This document shows, one piece after another, positions 9,162-17,687 of a DNA stretch of 64,000 nt (position 1 is its first letter; each line of letters begins with the position of its first letter). The notes beneath the pieces are model-generated. The model ran no database searches. It was not told where the DNA came from and worked only from the letters and a program-made list of their open reading frames with translations. Source of the DNA: Chloroflexota bacterium. GTDB taxonomy: Bacteria > Chloroflexota > Anaerolineae > UBA4142. The DNA lies in contig JACQYF010000005.1 in NCBI GenBank assembly GCA_016208315.1, positions 1 to 64,000 on the forward strand, read 5' to 3'. A program made the translations under genes and the position numbers.

Positions 9162-9212
9162 GTAGGGGCGACCCTTGTGGTCGCCCTGGGCGACCACAAG
9201 GGTCGCCCCTAC
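9162..9212. repeat. Perfect 51-bp palindrome (25-1-25)
   Basis: gtaggggcgacccttgtggtcgccc-t-gggcgaccacaagggtcgcccctac. Confidence 0.9.
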
Positions 9213-11764
9213 GAGATGGACAATTGACTCCTCACCAGAGCTTCTTCTTCCGCGCGCGAGGAGACCTCGCCGTCGAGCCGCGCGGCGCGCAGACGCATCA
9301 GGATTTTTCGATAGCGCGGACCGGGTGGAATACCCATTTGTTTCAAATCATCGCCGGTCAGCTCCGGTGCGACTTGGCGCAGCCGCGTCCGGTAAAGTTC
9401 GATGCGCGCGCGGACGCGCTCGTCCTCCGCGGCCAGCGCGAAAATGGCGAGCGCCGCATCGCCATAGCCCTCGAGCAGGCGATAGATGGCGCTCGGCGCC
9501 ATGGCTTCCGGCGCGGCCAACGGCCCGGCGACCTCGTCGCGCAGCGCGAGCACGTCGTGCAGCGTGGCGTTTTCCGCGTTCGTCAGCTTGAGCCGCAGCG
9601 CGAAATCCGTCGCCTCGCGCGGCGTAAAGCGATAGCACAGCAGACTCAAATACGTGATCGGCGTGGCCGCCGTCTCGCGCGCTGCGCGGAATTTCTCGGC
9701 GTGCCACGCGTCGAACGCGAAGGCGGGATAGATGGCCTTGAGCACGCCGAGGTCGTTCAAGCGCGCCAGGGCTTTCTCCGGCTCGCGCTCTTGCAAGATC
9801 AAGATCAGTTCGTGTTTGATGCGCTGGCCGGTGACGCGGTGCAGCATATCGAGCGCCTCGCCCATCAGCTCGGCCGTGCGCTTTTCGATCTTGAAATCGA
9901 GGCGCTGTTCCAGCCGCGCGGCGCGCAGCATCCGGGTGGGGTCTTCGACAAAGCTGAGGTTGTGCAGGACGCGAATCAAGCCGCGCTGCAAATCCGCCTC
10001 CCCGCCAAACGGGTCGAGCAGTTGCCCGTAACGATCCGGGACGAGGCAGACGGCGAGCGTGTTGATCGTGAAATCGCGACGCCGCAAATCCTGCTTGATC
10101 GAGCTGCGTTCCACTTCCGGCAGCGCGGAAGGGTGCGCGTAAAATTCCGTGCGCGCGGTGGTAAAGTCTAGAGATTGGAGATTGGAGACTGCGGAGCGTC
10201 CCGTAGGGATTGGAGATTGGAGCAGCCACTTGGCGGTGCCAAAGCGAGTGTGACCGTGAACGCGGCCGCCGTACTTGGCCGCGAGCCGCCGCGCGAGTTC
10301 AATCGCGTCGCCGTCCACGACCAGATCGAGATCGAGATTGGGCTGGTTCAAGAGCAGGTCGCGCACAAAGCCGCCGACGATATACAAGCTGCATCCCAGT
10401 TCGTGCGCGGCTTCGCCGGCTTCGTGCAGCAGCTTGGAGAGTTCGGGCGGCAGCCATTTTTCCAGACGCGCGGCCAACTCCGTGGACCGTGAAGGGCCGC
10501 CGGGTTCCCAGCGTTTGATGAGATCGGTGCGTGTGACGATGCCGACGATTTTATTGTCCTCGACGACTGGCACCTGGCCGAGGTCGGACTCGATCATCAC
10601 GGTCCGCAACTTTTCGAGCGAATCGGCCGGCGCAACGGAGACGGGTTTGTGCATGAGCGACTTGATGGGCGCTTTGCTCAATTGGTGGTGCAGGGCGCGA
10701 TCAATCTCGCGCCGCGTGAGCACGCCGACGAGTTTGCCGCGGCGCACGACCGGAAAACCCTCGTGTCCGTAGCGGCGCATCATTTCCGCGGCTTGGGTCA
10801 CGGTCGTGTCCGGTTCGAGCGTGTGGACGCCAAACGACATCAGCTCGCGCACGGTGACGGCCGGCTTGACCTGTTCTTTGAGCAGCTTGAGCAGTTTCGA
10901 TTTCGTCGCGCGCAAATCCCTATCGGGAATCAACGCGGCCGCGGCTTTGTCGTGACCGCCGCCGCCGAATTGCTCGGCGATCTCGGCCACGTCAATCGCG
11001 GCGTGATCCGAGCGCGCGACCATTTGGATATGGTCGTCCATCTGCACGAGGAGGAACAGCGCGGCGGGATCGTACAGCTCGCGAATCTGGTGCGCGAGCG
11101 TGGAGACCTCTTCCGTGTACTGATCGGCGCGCACGGCGGCGATCGCAATCGCGTGGCCGGCCACCTCAACCGTTTGGACGCGTTCGAGGAGTTTTTGGTA
11201 AAGGGCGCGCTGCTCGGCGGTGAGTGGATGATGCAAAAAATCGTTGACGACGGCGAGACTCGCGCCGGACTCGAGCAAGAACGCGGCCGCGTTAACGTCG
11301 CGGGCCGTAGTCGTCACGTACAAGAGCGAGCCGGTATCTTCGTAGATTCCGAGCAGGAGCAGCGTCGCCTCGATGGGCGCGAGGGGCAGTTCTTTTTCGC
11401 GGATTTCTTCAACGAAGAGCGTCGTGGTCGCGCCCACTTCGCCGCCGCAAAACGTCCAGCCCTTTTTGAGTTCGCGCGTCAGGGGATGATGGTCAACGAT
11501 GTGGATCTGCGCGTCCTGCTTGATGCCGCGCGCCGAAGGCGGGTTCTGCGTATCCACGAGCACGACTTGCTTCAAATGGCGGCGGGGCAAATCTTCCTGG
11601 CGGGTCAAGGCGAGCGCGTCGCCATAGAGCGTGCAAAAATCGCGCACGTTGCGGTTGAGGCGGCGCGGCAGCACGGCAATGGCTTCGGGGTAGCATTTTT
11701 TGGCGCCGAGGAGCGCGGCGAGCGCATCGAAATCGGCATTTTCGTGCGTGAGGATCGCGTCCAT
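9209..11764 (-). CDS. DHH phosphoesterase - 2xCBS - CCA/A-adding tRNA nucleotidyltransferase fusion
   Basis: MDAILTHENADFDALAALLGAKK, HIVDHHPL (DHH), two CBS repeats, then IVGGFVRDLLL...LDLDLVVDG and RRRDFTINTLA. Start taken at the MDAILTH Met (about 11764); upstream residues in the track come from a phrase repeat. Confidence 0.9.
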   Translation of the reverse strand: MDAILTHENADFDALAALLGAKKCYPEAIAVLPRRLNRNVRDFCTLYGDALALTRQEDLPRRHLKQVVLVDTQNPPSARGIKQDAQIHIVDHHPLTRELKKGWTFCGGEVGATTTLFVEEIREKELPLAPIEATLLLLGIYEDTGSLLYVTTTARDVNAAAFLLESGASLAVVNDFLHHPLTAEQRALYQKLLERVQTVEVAGHAIAIAAVRADQYTEEVSTLAHQIRELYDPAALFLLVQMDDHIQMVARSDHAAIDVAEIAEQFGGGGHDKAAAALIPDRDLRATKSKLLKLLKEQVKPAVTVRELMSFGVHTLEPDTTVTQAAEMMRRYGHEGFPVVRRGKLVGVLTRREIDRALHHQLSKAPIKSLMHKPVSVAPADSLEKLRTVMIESDLGQVPVVEDNKIVGIVTRTDLIKRWEPGGPSRSTELAARLEKWLPPELSKLLHEAGEAAHELGCSLYIVGGFVRDLLLNQPNLDLDLVVDGDAIELARRLAAKYGGRVHGHTRFGTAKWLLQSPIPTGRSAVSNLQSLDFTTARTEFYAHPSALPEVERSSIKQDLRRRDFTINTLAVCLVPDRYGQLLDPFGGEADLQRGLIRVLHNLSFVEDPTRMLRAARLEQRLDFKIEKRTAELMGEALDMLHRVTGQRIKHELILILQEREPEKALARLNDLGVLKAIYPAFAFDAWHAEKFRAARETAATPITYLSLLCYRFTPREATDFALRLKLTNAENATLHDVLALRDEVAGPLAAPEAMAPSAIYRLLEGYGDAALAIFALAAEDERVRARIELYRTRLRQVAPELTGDDLKQMGIPPGPRYRKILMRLRAARLDGEVSSRAEEEALVRSQLSIS
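10171..10222. repeat. Phrase repeat plus core inside the CCA-enzyme coding sequence
   Basis: gagattggagattggagactgcggagcgtcccgtagggattggagattggag; encodes SPIPTGRSAVSNLQS in frame. Confidence 0.85.
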
Positions 11765-11799
11765 CGCCGCGGAATTATAGCACAATTCCCCGGAACGCA

Positions 11800-11870
11800 A
11801 CACCCACCGCCCATACGCCCAAACCCAAGTGTGGGGGTATGGGAGTGGGGAGTATGGGGGTTGACTAGAC
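11800..11870. repeat. Octamer phrase repeat (ACTCCCAT/ATGGGAGT family)
   Basis: cccatacgcccaaacccaagtgtgggggtatgggagtggggagtatggggg; related copies near 15300, 28905, 37325, 37665 and 56610. Confidence 0.7.
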
Positions 11871-11953
11871 ATTCGTTGATGGGGGACAATGCTGTGAAAG
11901 CCACGTTCGGATAGGCAAATGCAAAGTACGATGGGAAACGTATTACGAGTAGA

Positions 11954-12571
11954 ATGTTCTCAACTCGTCCGATCTATTTTCGGGTGGCGCCCGTGACGTC
12001 GCTCGAACAAGCTGACGGAGAACTGATCGCCCGCGTCAAACGGCGAGATAGTCAGGCGCTGGAGGTTTTGTACGACCGCTACGCGGCCCAAGCGATGGGT
12101 ATCGCGCTCAAGATTGTGCGCGAGAACGGCGCGGCGGAAGAGATCGTGCAAGAGGCATTTTGGCGCGTCTGGAAGTCGGCGGAATCGTACGACGCGAGCC
12201 GCGGCGCGGTCACGTACTGGCTCTTTGGCATCGTCCGCAATTTGGCGATAGACGAATTGCGGCATCGCGCCGCGCGCCCGGTGAACCTGGACGGCGACGA
12301 AAACGACCAAGGCGCGCTCGAAATTCCGGACGGCGCGCCCGACGTGAGCGAAGTGGCCTGGAACCAATGGCAGGCGGAACAAATTGATAAAGCGGTAACG
12401 CAATTGCCCGATGCTCAGCGCCAGGTGATTCAGCTCGCGTATTTTCAGGGCTTGACGCGAGTTGAAATTGCCGAGCGGTTGGGCGAGCCGCCCGGCACGA
12501 TTCACACGCGGGCGCGGCTCGCGCTGCAAAAGTTGAGGACGGTTCTGGCTCCGTTGGGGCTGGAGGACTGA
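11954..12571 (+). CDS. ECF-type RNA polymerase sigma factor
   Basis: ELIARVKRRDSQALEVLYDRYAAQAMGIALKIV...EEIVQEAFWRVWKSAESYD...FQGLTRVEIAERLGEPPGTIHTRARLALQKLR. Confidence 0.9.
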   Translation: MFSTRPIYFRVAPVTSLEQADGELIARVKRRDSQALEVLYDRYAAQAMGIALKIVRENGAAEEIVQEAFWRVWKSAESYDASRGAVTYWLFGIVRNLAIDELRHRAARPVNLDGDENDQGALEIPDGAPDVSEVAWNQWQAEQIDKAVTQLPDAQRQVIQLAYFQGLTRVEIAERLGEPPGTIHTRARLALQKLRTVLAPLGLED

Positions 12572-13353
12572 TGGATACTCACGTGGAAGAGCTGATTCCG
12601 TTCTATGTGCTGGGGGGATTGAATGCGGGAGAGATGGAGAGAGTAGAGCGGCATCTGCCACACTGCGCGAGCTGTCGCACGCTGTTGGAAGAGATGCGTG
12701 CCGGGGCTGAAGCCGTGCCGTATGCGGCAGCGCCTGTCCGACCCGCGTCACGTGTCAAACAGCAACTGTTCGCGCGCGTCGAAGAGGATTTGCGCGTACC
12801 GCACTCGGCGCCCCAGCCGCGTCTCACGACGCCCCGAACAAGCTTTTTCGATTTTCTACGCGCCGCTAGTCCCGCGCTTGCGCTCGCGAGCATTGTGCTC
12901 TTCCTCACCGCGGTCGCGTGGGCGCTGTCGCTAAACTGGGAAGTGGACAAGCTGCGCGCTCTGAATCGCTCCCTTGCCGCGCAAGTGAACCAGCAAGCGG
13001 CGGCGATCAATGTCCTCGGTCGCCCGAATGTCGCCGTCAAGAATTTCGAGCCAACTCAAGTTCAGCCGCAAGCGCGGGGACGGTTCTATGCCGATTTTCG
13101 CGACAACCAGGCGCTCGTGGTCGTATCGGGAATGAAACCTTTGCCGGACAATCGCGTGTATGAAGTTTGGTTGATCAAGGACAAAACTCCGGTGGGGGTC
13201 GGCACTTTTACAGTGGACGCGAATGGTACCGGACAAATCCTGATCAATGCGCCTCAAGTAATTGGCTCGTATCAGATTTCTGCATTGACGGAAGAACCTC
13301 AGGGCGGCAGCATGTTGCCGACGACGGATATCCTGATGGCAAGTAATTTCTAG
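12571..13353 (+). CDS. Anti-sigma factor: zinc-finger-like N-terminus, TM segment, RskA-type C-terminal domain
   Basis: VERHLPHCASCRTLLEEM; TM ALASIVLFLTAVAWALSL; C-terminal NRVYEVWLIKDKTPVGVGTF. TGATG overlap with the sigma gene. Confidence 0.85.
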   Translation: MDTHVEELIPFYVLGGLNAGEMERVERHLPHCASCRTLLEEMRAGAEAVPYAAAPVRPASRVKQQLFARVEEDLRVPHSAPQPRLTTPRTSFFDFLRAASPALALASIVLFLTAVAWALSLNWEVDKLRALNRSLAAQVNQQAAAINVLGRPNVAVKNFEPTQVQPQARGRFYADFRDNQALVVVSGMKPLPDNRVYEVWLIKDKTPVGVGTFTVDANGTGQILINAPQVIGSYQISALTEEPQGGSMLPTTDILMASNF

Positions 13354-13390
13354 CACGAAAAAAAGTGGTGCGACTAGACTGCCCAGATCG

Positions 13391-13427
13391 AAAGACGCCT
13401 ACCGGTGTACGAGAGGTAGGCGTCTTT
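13391..13427 (+). terminator. Intrinsic terminator after the sigma/anti-sigma pair
   Basis: AAAGACGCCTAC/GTAGGCGTCTTT perfect 12-bp stem followed by AATTTCT. Confidence 0.75.
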
Positions 13428-13503
13428 AATTTCTCTGGATAAATGCAAATTTCAAATCGCACCGTATAGTAGAGTGAAAACGACGATGAGAGGAGAAAGT
13501 GAT

Positions 13504-14817
13504 ATGAAAACGTTCAGAAAATCAACTGTGTTAGTGGCCGCGTTCTTGGTCGTGGCGGCTCTCACACTGAGCGCGTGTGCGCCTGCCGCACAGCCAACTG
13601 TCGCGCCCGCGCCGTCCGTTCCCGCACCGACCGCGATGCCGCAAATGGCGCCGACCCCTCAGCCCACTGCGATGCCGACTCAAGCGCCAAACTCAATGCC
13701 TGCTCAGGCACCGACGACCGGCGCGGGCACGAAATCTACTGCGCTCCGCACGGCCCTCAACAATTTACTTGGCGAGCACGTAATCCTCGCGGCGAATGCG
13801 ACCAATGCGGCACTGGGCGGACGCAATGACGAATTCAAAGCGGCCGCCGATGCGCTCGACGCCAATTCCGTTGCGCTCTCCAAGGCGATTGGCTCGGTGT
13901 ACGGGACCGACGCGGAAAACGCCTTCCTGCCTTTGTGGCGCAAGCACATCAGTTTCTTTGTAGATTACACCCAAGGCGTCGCGGCGAATGACAAGGCCAA
14001 GCAGGATAAAGCGGTCAACGATCTGATCGGTTACACAACGGATTTTGGCGCATTCCTCAACAGCGCCAATCCGAACCTGCCTGCCGATACGGTCGCGAGC
14101 TTGGTCAAAGACCACGTCGTAGGATTGAAAGCGGTCGTGGACGCGCAAGCGGCGAAGGACTATGCCGGAGCTTACACCAAGCAGCGCGAAGCGTACCAAC
14201 ACATGCAGACGATTGCGGACCCACTCGCGGGCGCGATTGTCAAACAATTCCCTGACAAGTTCGATGGAGCGACAGACACTAAGTCGGGCGACTTGCATAC
14301 GGCCCTGAATAAACTGCTGCAAGAGCACGCCTATCTCGCGGCCGCGGCGACCAACGCGGCGCTGGGTGGACGCAATGACGAATTCAAGGCGGCCGCCGAC
14401 GCGCTCGACGGCAATTCCGTTGACCTATCTAAGGCCATCGGTTCCGTCTACGGTGGTGATGCGGAAAAAGCGTTCCTGCCCTTGTGGCGCAAGCATATCG
14501 GTTTCTTCGTTGACTATACGACCGGCGTTGCCACCCAGGACAAGGCCAAACAGGACAAAGCGGTCAACGACTTGATCGGTTACACCAGGGATTTTGGGGC
14601 TTTCCTCAACAGCGCGAACCCGAACCTGCCCGCGGACGCGGTGTCCGATCTCGTCCAAAAACACGTGGTGGGGTTGAAGAGTGTCGTAGATGCGCAAGGG
14701 ACCAAGGACTATGCCGCAGCGTACACTTCTCTGCGCGATGCAGCCGGCCACATGCAAATGATCGCCGACCCGCTGTCGGACGCGATTGTCAAGCAGTTCC
14801 CGGACAAGTTCCGTTAG
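13504..14817 (+). CDS. Lipoprotein with two tandem copies of a helical domain of about 170 aa
   Basis: Lipobox LTLSAC, Pro/Thr linker, then LNNLLGEHVILAANATNAALGGRNDEFKAAADALD... repeated almost identically. Related repeats occur in Firmicutes proteins often annotated copper-amine-oxidase-like. Confidence 0.85.
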   Translation: MKTFRKSTVLVAAFLVVAALTLSACAPAAQPTVAPAPSVPAPTAMPQMAPTPQPTAMPTQAPNSMPAQAPTTGAGTKSTALRTALNNLLGEHVILAANATNAALGGRNDEFKAAADALDANSVALSKAIGSVYGTDAENAFLPLWRKHISFFVDYTQGVAANDKAKQDKAVNDLIGYTTDFGAFLNSANPNLPADTVASLVKDHVVGLKAVVDAQAAKDYAGAYTKQREAYQHMQTIADPLAGAIVKQFPDKFDGATDTKSGDLHTALNKLLQEHAYLAAAATNAALGGRNDEFKAAADALDGNSVDLSKAIGSVYGGDAEKAFLPLWRKHIGFFVDYTTGVATQDKAKQDKAVNDLIGYTRDFGAFLNSANPNLPADAVSDLVQKHVVGLKSVVDAQGTKDYAAAYTSLRDAAGHMQMIADPLSDAIVKQFPDKFR

Positions 14818-14908
14818 TCAATTCGTCAACTAGGGAATTGGGCAATCAGGCAATCGGGGATCACACAACAATCCCTGGTTGTCTGATTGCTTGGAAGAGG
14901 AAAACGCG

Positions 14909-15295
14909 ATGAAATACTTGCGCGTGGTCATTCTTTTGTTAGTGCTGCTCGTCGCCGCTTGCAGTTCGGAGTCTGCGCCAACTCCCGCGGCCGCGCCGAC
15001 AATAGCCGCGGCCACTCAACCGGCGAAGGTAGCGGAGAACGTCGAAATCAAAACGTTCTCGTTCAAGCCCAACCGGATAAAAGTCAAAGCGGGCAGCACT
15101 GTCACGTGGACGAACCAGGACGGCATCGAACACAGCATCACCGGCGGCTTGCCGCCGACTCCTTCCGGCGCATTCGATTCGGATTTTATCACCAAGGGCC
15201 AGACGTTTTCCTTCGCCTTCGACAAACCGGGCGAATATACCTACTTTTGCAAACGCCATAATTCGATGCAAGGCATGGTGAGCGTCACGCCGTAA
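14909..15295 (+). CDS. Cupredoxin (plastocyanin-like) lipoprotein
   Basis: Lipobox LLVAAC; VKAGSTVTWTNQDGIEHSITGG...GEYTYFCKRHNSMQGMVSV has type 1 copper ligands H..C..H..M. Confidence 0.9.
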   Translation: MKYLRVVILLLVLLVAACSSESAPTPAAAPTIAAATQPAKVAENVEIKTFSFKPNRIKVKAGSTVTWTNQDGIEHSITGGLPPTPSGAFDSDFITKGQTFSFAFDKPGEYTYFCKRHNSMQGMVSVTP

Positions 15296-15297
15296 TA

Positions 15298-15362
15298 CAC
15301 TCCCATACTCCCATACTCCCAAACCCAAGTATGGAGGTATGGGAGTGTGGGAGCAGGGGCGT
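15298..15362. repeat. Octamer phrase repeat (ACTCCCATACTCCCA / TATGGGAGTGTGGGAG)
   Basis: actcccatactcccatactcccaaacccaagtatggaggtatgggagtgtgggag: inverted arms around AAACCCAAG. Confidence 0.85.
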
Positions 15363-15379
15363 ACAATACCACCTGACGA

Positions 15380-15745
15380 TCATCCTGCCGACCGATGGTG
15401 CGCCTTGGCTGGATTGATCTTGGAGCGGGCGGACTTGACCAGGGCTTCCCACGTGTTGCCGCTCACTACGGGCGCCACATACGTCCAGAGCAATACGATA
15501 ACAAAGGCCAATAGCCCGACGGCAACCACGACGAGCCACGACTCCGGCTGGTTATTGGCAAGGTTAGGCGCCAAGCCCACGGCCATCCCCAGGGCGATAA
15601 CAAAGCCCGTGGCAATCCCCGCGACACTGGCGAAGGACATCCTGGTTGGGCGTTTGCGCAGCGCATACATCGCCCCGACCAGGTTCACAAAGACCCAGAG
15701 GAGTACCAACCCACATGACAGGACCAGCTTAGCGACTGCGTCCAC
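15380..15745 (-). CDS. Small integral membrane protein, unknown function
   Basis: GTG start 15745 with AAGGAG upstream; translates VDAVAKLVLSCGLVLLWVFVNLVGAMYALRKRPTRMSFASVAGIATGFVIALGMAVGL..., several TM segments. Confidence 0.65.
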   Translation of the reverse strand: MDAVAKLVLSCGLVLLWVFVNLVGAMYALRKRPTRMSFASVAGIATGFVIALGMAVGLAPNLANNQPESWLVVVAVGLLAFVIVLLWTYVAPVVSGNTWEALVKSARSKINPAKAHHRSAG

Positions 15746-15756
15746 GACGCTCCTTG

Positions 15757-17262
15757 TTATAGACCCAATTGTCCAGTGCTGCTCCCGCTCCCAGCCGCCC
15801 ACACTTCCACACTCAGCTCCTGATCCTGTGTGTAACTCCACCCATTCTTCAGCGCGAGTTCGGCTTTGGCCAGTTCCATGCCGAGGTAGATCGCGTGGTC
15901 CACGCGCGACGTAAAGAACGCGATTTCGCGCTGGAGCGCGCGGGCGTTGGCCCCGTTGAATGTGGCGAGCAAGTTTCCTTCCGGCGAATAATGGTCTACG
16001 CGGATTTGAAATCCTTCGACGCGGATATTGAAACTGCCGCGCGGATCGCGGACGAGGCGCGGGTTCTTGAGGTAATCGCGGGCGTGCTCGACGGTGATCT
16101 GGCGCGCCGCATCCCACGAATCGGCGTAAACGTGCGCCGACTGCGAAATGATGGCGAGGTCGCCTAACATGCTGTCGCCGACGCGCTCCGCGATTTCGGC
16201 TTGGAGTTTGCGGAGGCCGAACGCATTCGTCAGCCAGGCGCGGAAAATGTCGTGGCTGCGGAAATACGCGGTGAGGTGGAGTTTGCCGTCGCGGACGCGC
16301 GCCTGGAGGAGATTGAGGCACGGTGGATCGGCGGAACCGGGATCGCGCGCGGGGTCCCACAGCGCGGCGACCGCGCGGCGCGAATAACGCGTGGCGCGCA
16401 GGTCTTGAACCATCGCGGCAATTTGGTCGCGGCCGTTGAAATCAAAGAGCCGTTCGCCGTAGGTGTACGCGATATTTTCGGGCCGCGTCGCGGTGAGCAG
16501 TTGCGGATAGTACGCGTCGAGTTGTTCGCGTGTCAGTGGCAGCCAAGCGGGCAAGTCGAAATCGGTTGCTTCTTCGTCGTGGATGGTCGCGACCACGTCG
16601 AGTAACTCGCGCTGTTGAACGGTGTACGCGGTCAGGTCGCGGCGGCCGAACGCGAGGACCGCCGCGAGCAAGTGAACCCAGACCTCGACGATGCGCGCGC
16701 CGCGCACGACAAAGCCGGTCTCCTCGGCCGGGAATTCGTCTGCGGCGGGCGTGTGCCGCGGGAACACACGCGGCTCGGCGAACAAACCACGCGGCACAGT
16801 TTCGCCGAGTTCCTTTAGCTTTTCCTGAACTTTCGCCGGATCATTTATCCCGCGCAGGTCAATCATTTGAACGTTCGCGCGGAAATCGTCAATCGCTTCG
16901 CGCGGAATTTCAATTTCGATTTGGGTGTACTCAGCCTGCCCTGAGCTTGCCGAAGGGTCCCCGCGCACGCGATGTTGTTCGCCAATGCCATCGTTGACCA
17001 AGTGCAGCAACGCCGCGCCGCTCTGCGTGAGATCGGGGCCGCAGACAATGATCGCGCGGACGGTTGGGCGGGCGAGGACGTTGCGGAGCAGATAGTTGAT
17101 GCCGTCTTTCGAATAGAGATTGCCGAGGACGCTGTAGGTTGCCGGGGAGAGGGTATCGGCCAGCCGCGACTGTTTCATCCAGAGGCAGCAAATCGCCGCG
17201 GGATGCTCGCGGTCGCCGTAGGTGAGATTATCGCGGAAATAGAGCGGCCAGTCTAACGGCAT
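15757..17262 (-). CDS. MtrA/DUF4346-like N-terminal domain fused to a thymidylate-synthase-like domain
   Basis: N-term CCLWMKQSRLADTLSPATYSVLGNLYSKDGINYLLRNVLARPTVRAIIVCGPDLTQSG; C-term CLNLLQARVRDGKLHLTAYFRSHDIFRAWLTNAFGLRKLQAEIA, as in methanogen-type ThyA. Confidence 0.75.
   Translation of the reverse strand: MPLDWPLYFRDNLTYGDREHPAAICCLWMKQSRLADTLSPATYSVLGNLYSKDGINYLLRNVLARPTVRAIIVCGPDLTQSGAALLHLVNDGIGEQHRVRGDPSASSGQAEYTQIEIEIPREAIDDFRANVQMIDLRGINDPAKVQEKLKELGETVPRGLFAEPRVFPRHTPAADEFPAEETGFVVRGARIVEVWVHLLAAVLAFGRRDLTAYTVQQRELLDVVATIHDEEATDFDLPAWLPLTREQLDAYYPQLLTATRPENIAYTYGERLFDFNGRDQIAAMVQDLRATRYSRRAVAALWDPARDPGSADPPCLNLLQARVRDGKLHLTAYFRSHDIFRAWLTNAFGLRKLQAEIAERVGDSMLGDLAIISQSAHVYADSWDAARQITVEHARDYLKNPRLVRDPRGSFNIRVEGFQIRVDHYSPEGNLLATFNGANARALQREIAFFTSRVDHAIYLGMELAKAELALKNGWSYTQDQELSVEVWAAGSGSSTGQLGL
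16933..16962. repeat. CCCTGAGCTTGCCGAAGGG-type repeat inside the thymidylate-synthase-like CDS
   Basis: agcctgccctgagcttgccgaagggtcccc, encoding GDPSASSGQA in frame. Confidence 0.7.
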
Positions 17263-17345
17263 TTCAGATTTCAGATTTCAGATTTCAGATTTTAGATTTG
17301 GGATTTCAGAGCGTCGTCACCTGACGGGTGTCAAATCCGAAATCT
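17262..17345. repeat. Heptamer phrase repeat (TTTCAGA family)
   Basis: atttcagatttcagatttcagatttcagattttagatttgggatttcag...caaatccgaaatctta. Confidence 0.8.
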
Positions 17346-17677
17346 TAAATGGCGGCGGCTTGTTTCGCCAGCAGGCGCTTGGCTTTGGCGGTGAGCTTGG
17401 GAAAGGCAACGGCGACCTGGTACATGTTTCGGGATTTTTCGACGCGCTTGACCACACCTTGAATTTCCAAGAGTTGATCGTTGTCCATGAGGAATTCCAG
17501 GATGAGGAGTTGGTCAACTCGGAACCGGTCGGGCGACTCGAGCAACGCGCCGGACTCGCCGATGTTCAGCGTGCGCGCAAAGCCGGACCAGGTCACCTCG
17601 CCCTTTTCGAGGCAGCGGAACGAGGTGAGCAAAAGCGCCGCGCCACGTGGCGCGCGGCGGCGTTCTTTGGCAGCCAT
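17345..17677 (-). CDS. PilZ-like domain protein
   Basis: MAAKERRRAPRGAALLLTSFRC...GFARTLNIGESGALLESPDRFRVDQLLILEF, PilZ-type RR..R/(D/N)xSxxG pattern. Confidence 0.65.
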   Translation of the reverse strand: MAAKERRRAPRGAALLLTSFRCLEKGEVTWSGFARTLNIGESGALLESPDRFRVDQLLILEFLMDNDQLLEIQGVVKRVEKSRNMYQVAVAFPKLTAKAKRLLAKQAAAI

Positions 17678-17687
17678 CCTTGACCTC

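Noticed and set aside
10649-11914. 421-aa plus-strand ORF antisense to the DHH-CBS-CCA gene
   Set aside because: Antisense shadow ORF of a convincing multi-domain protein.
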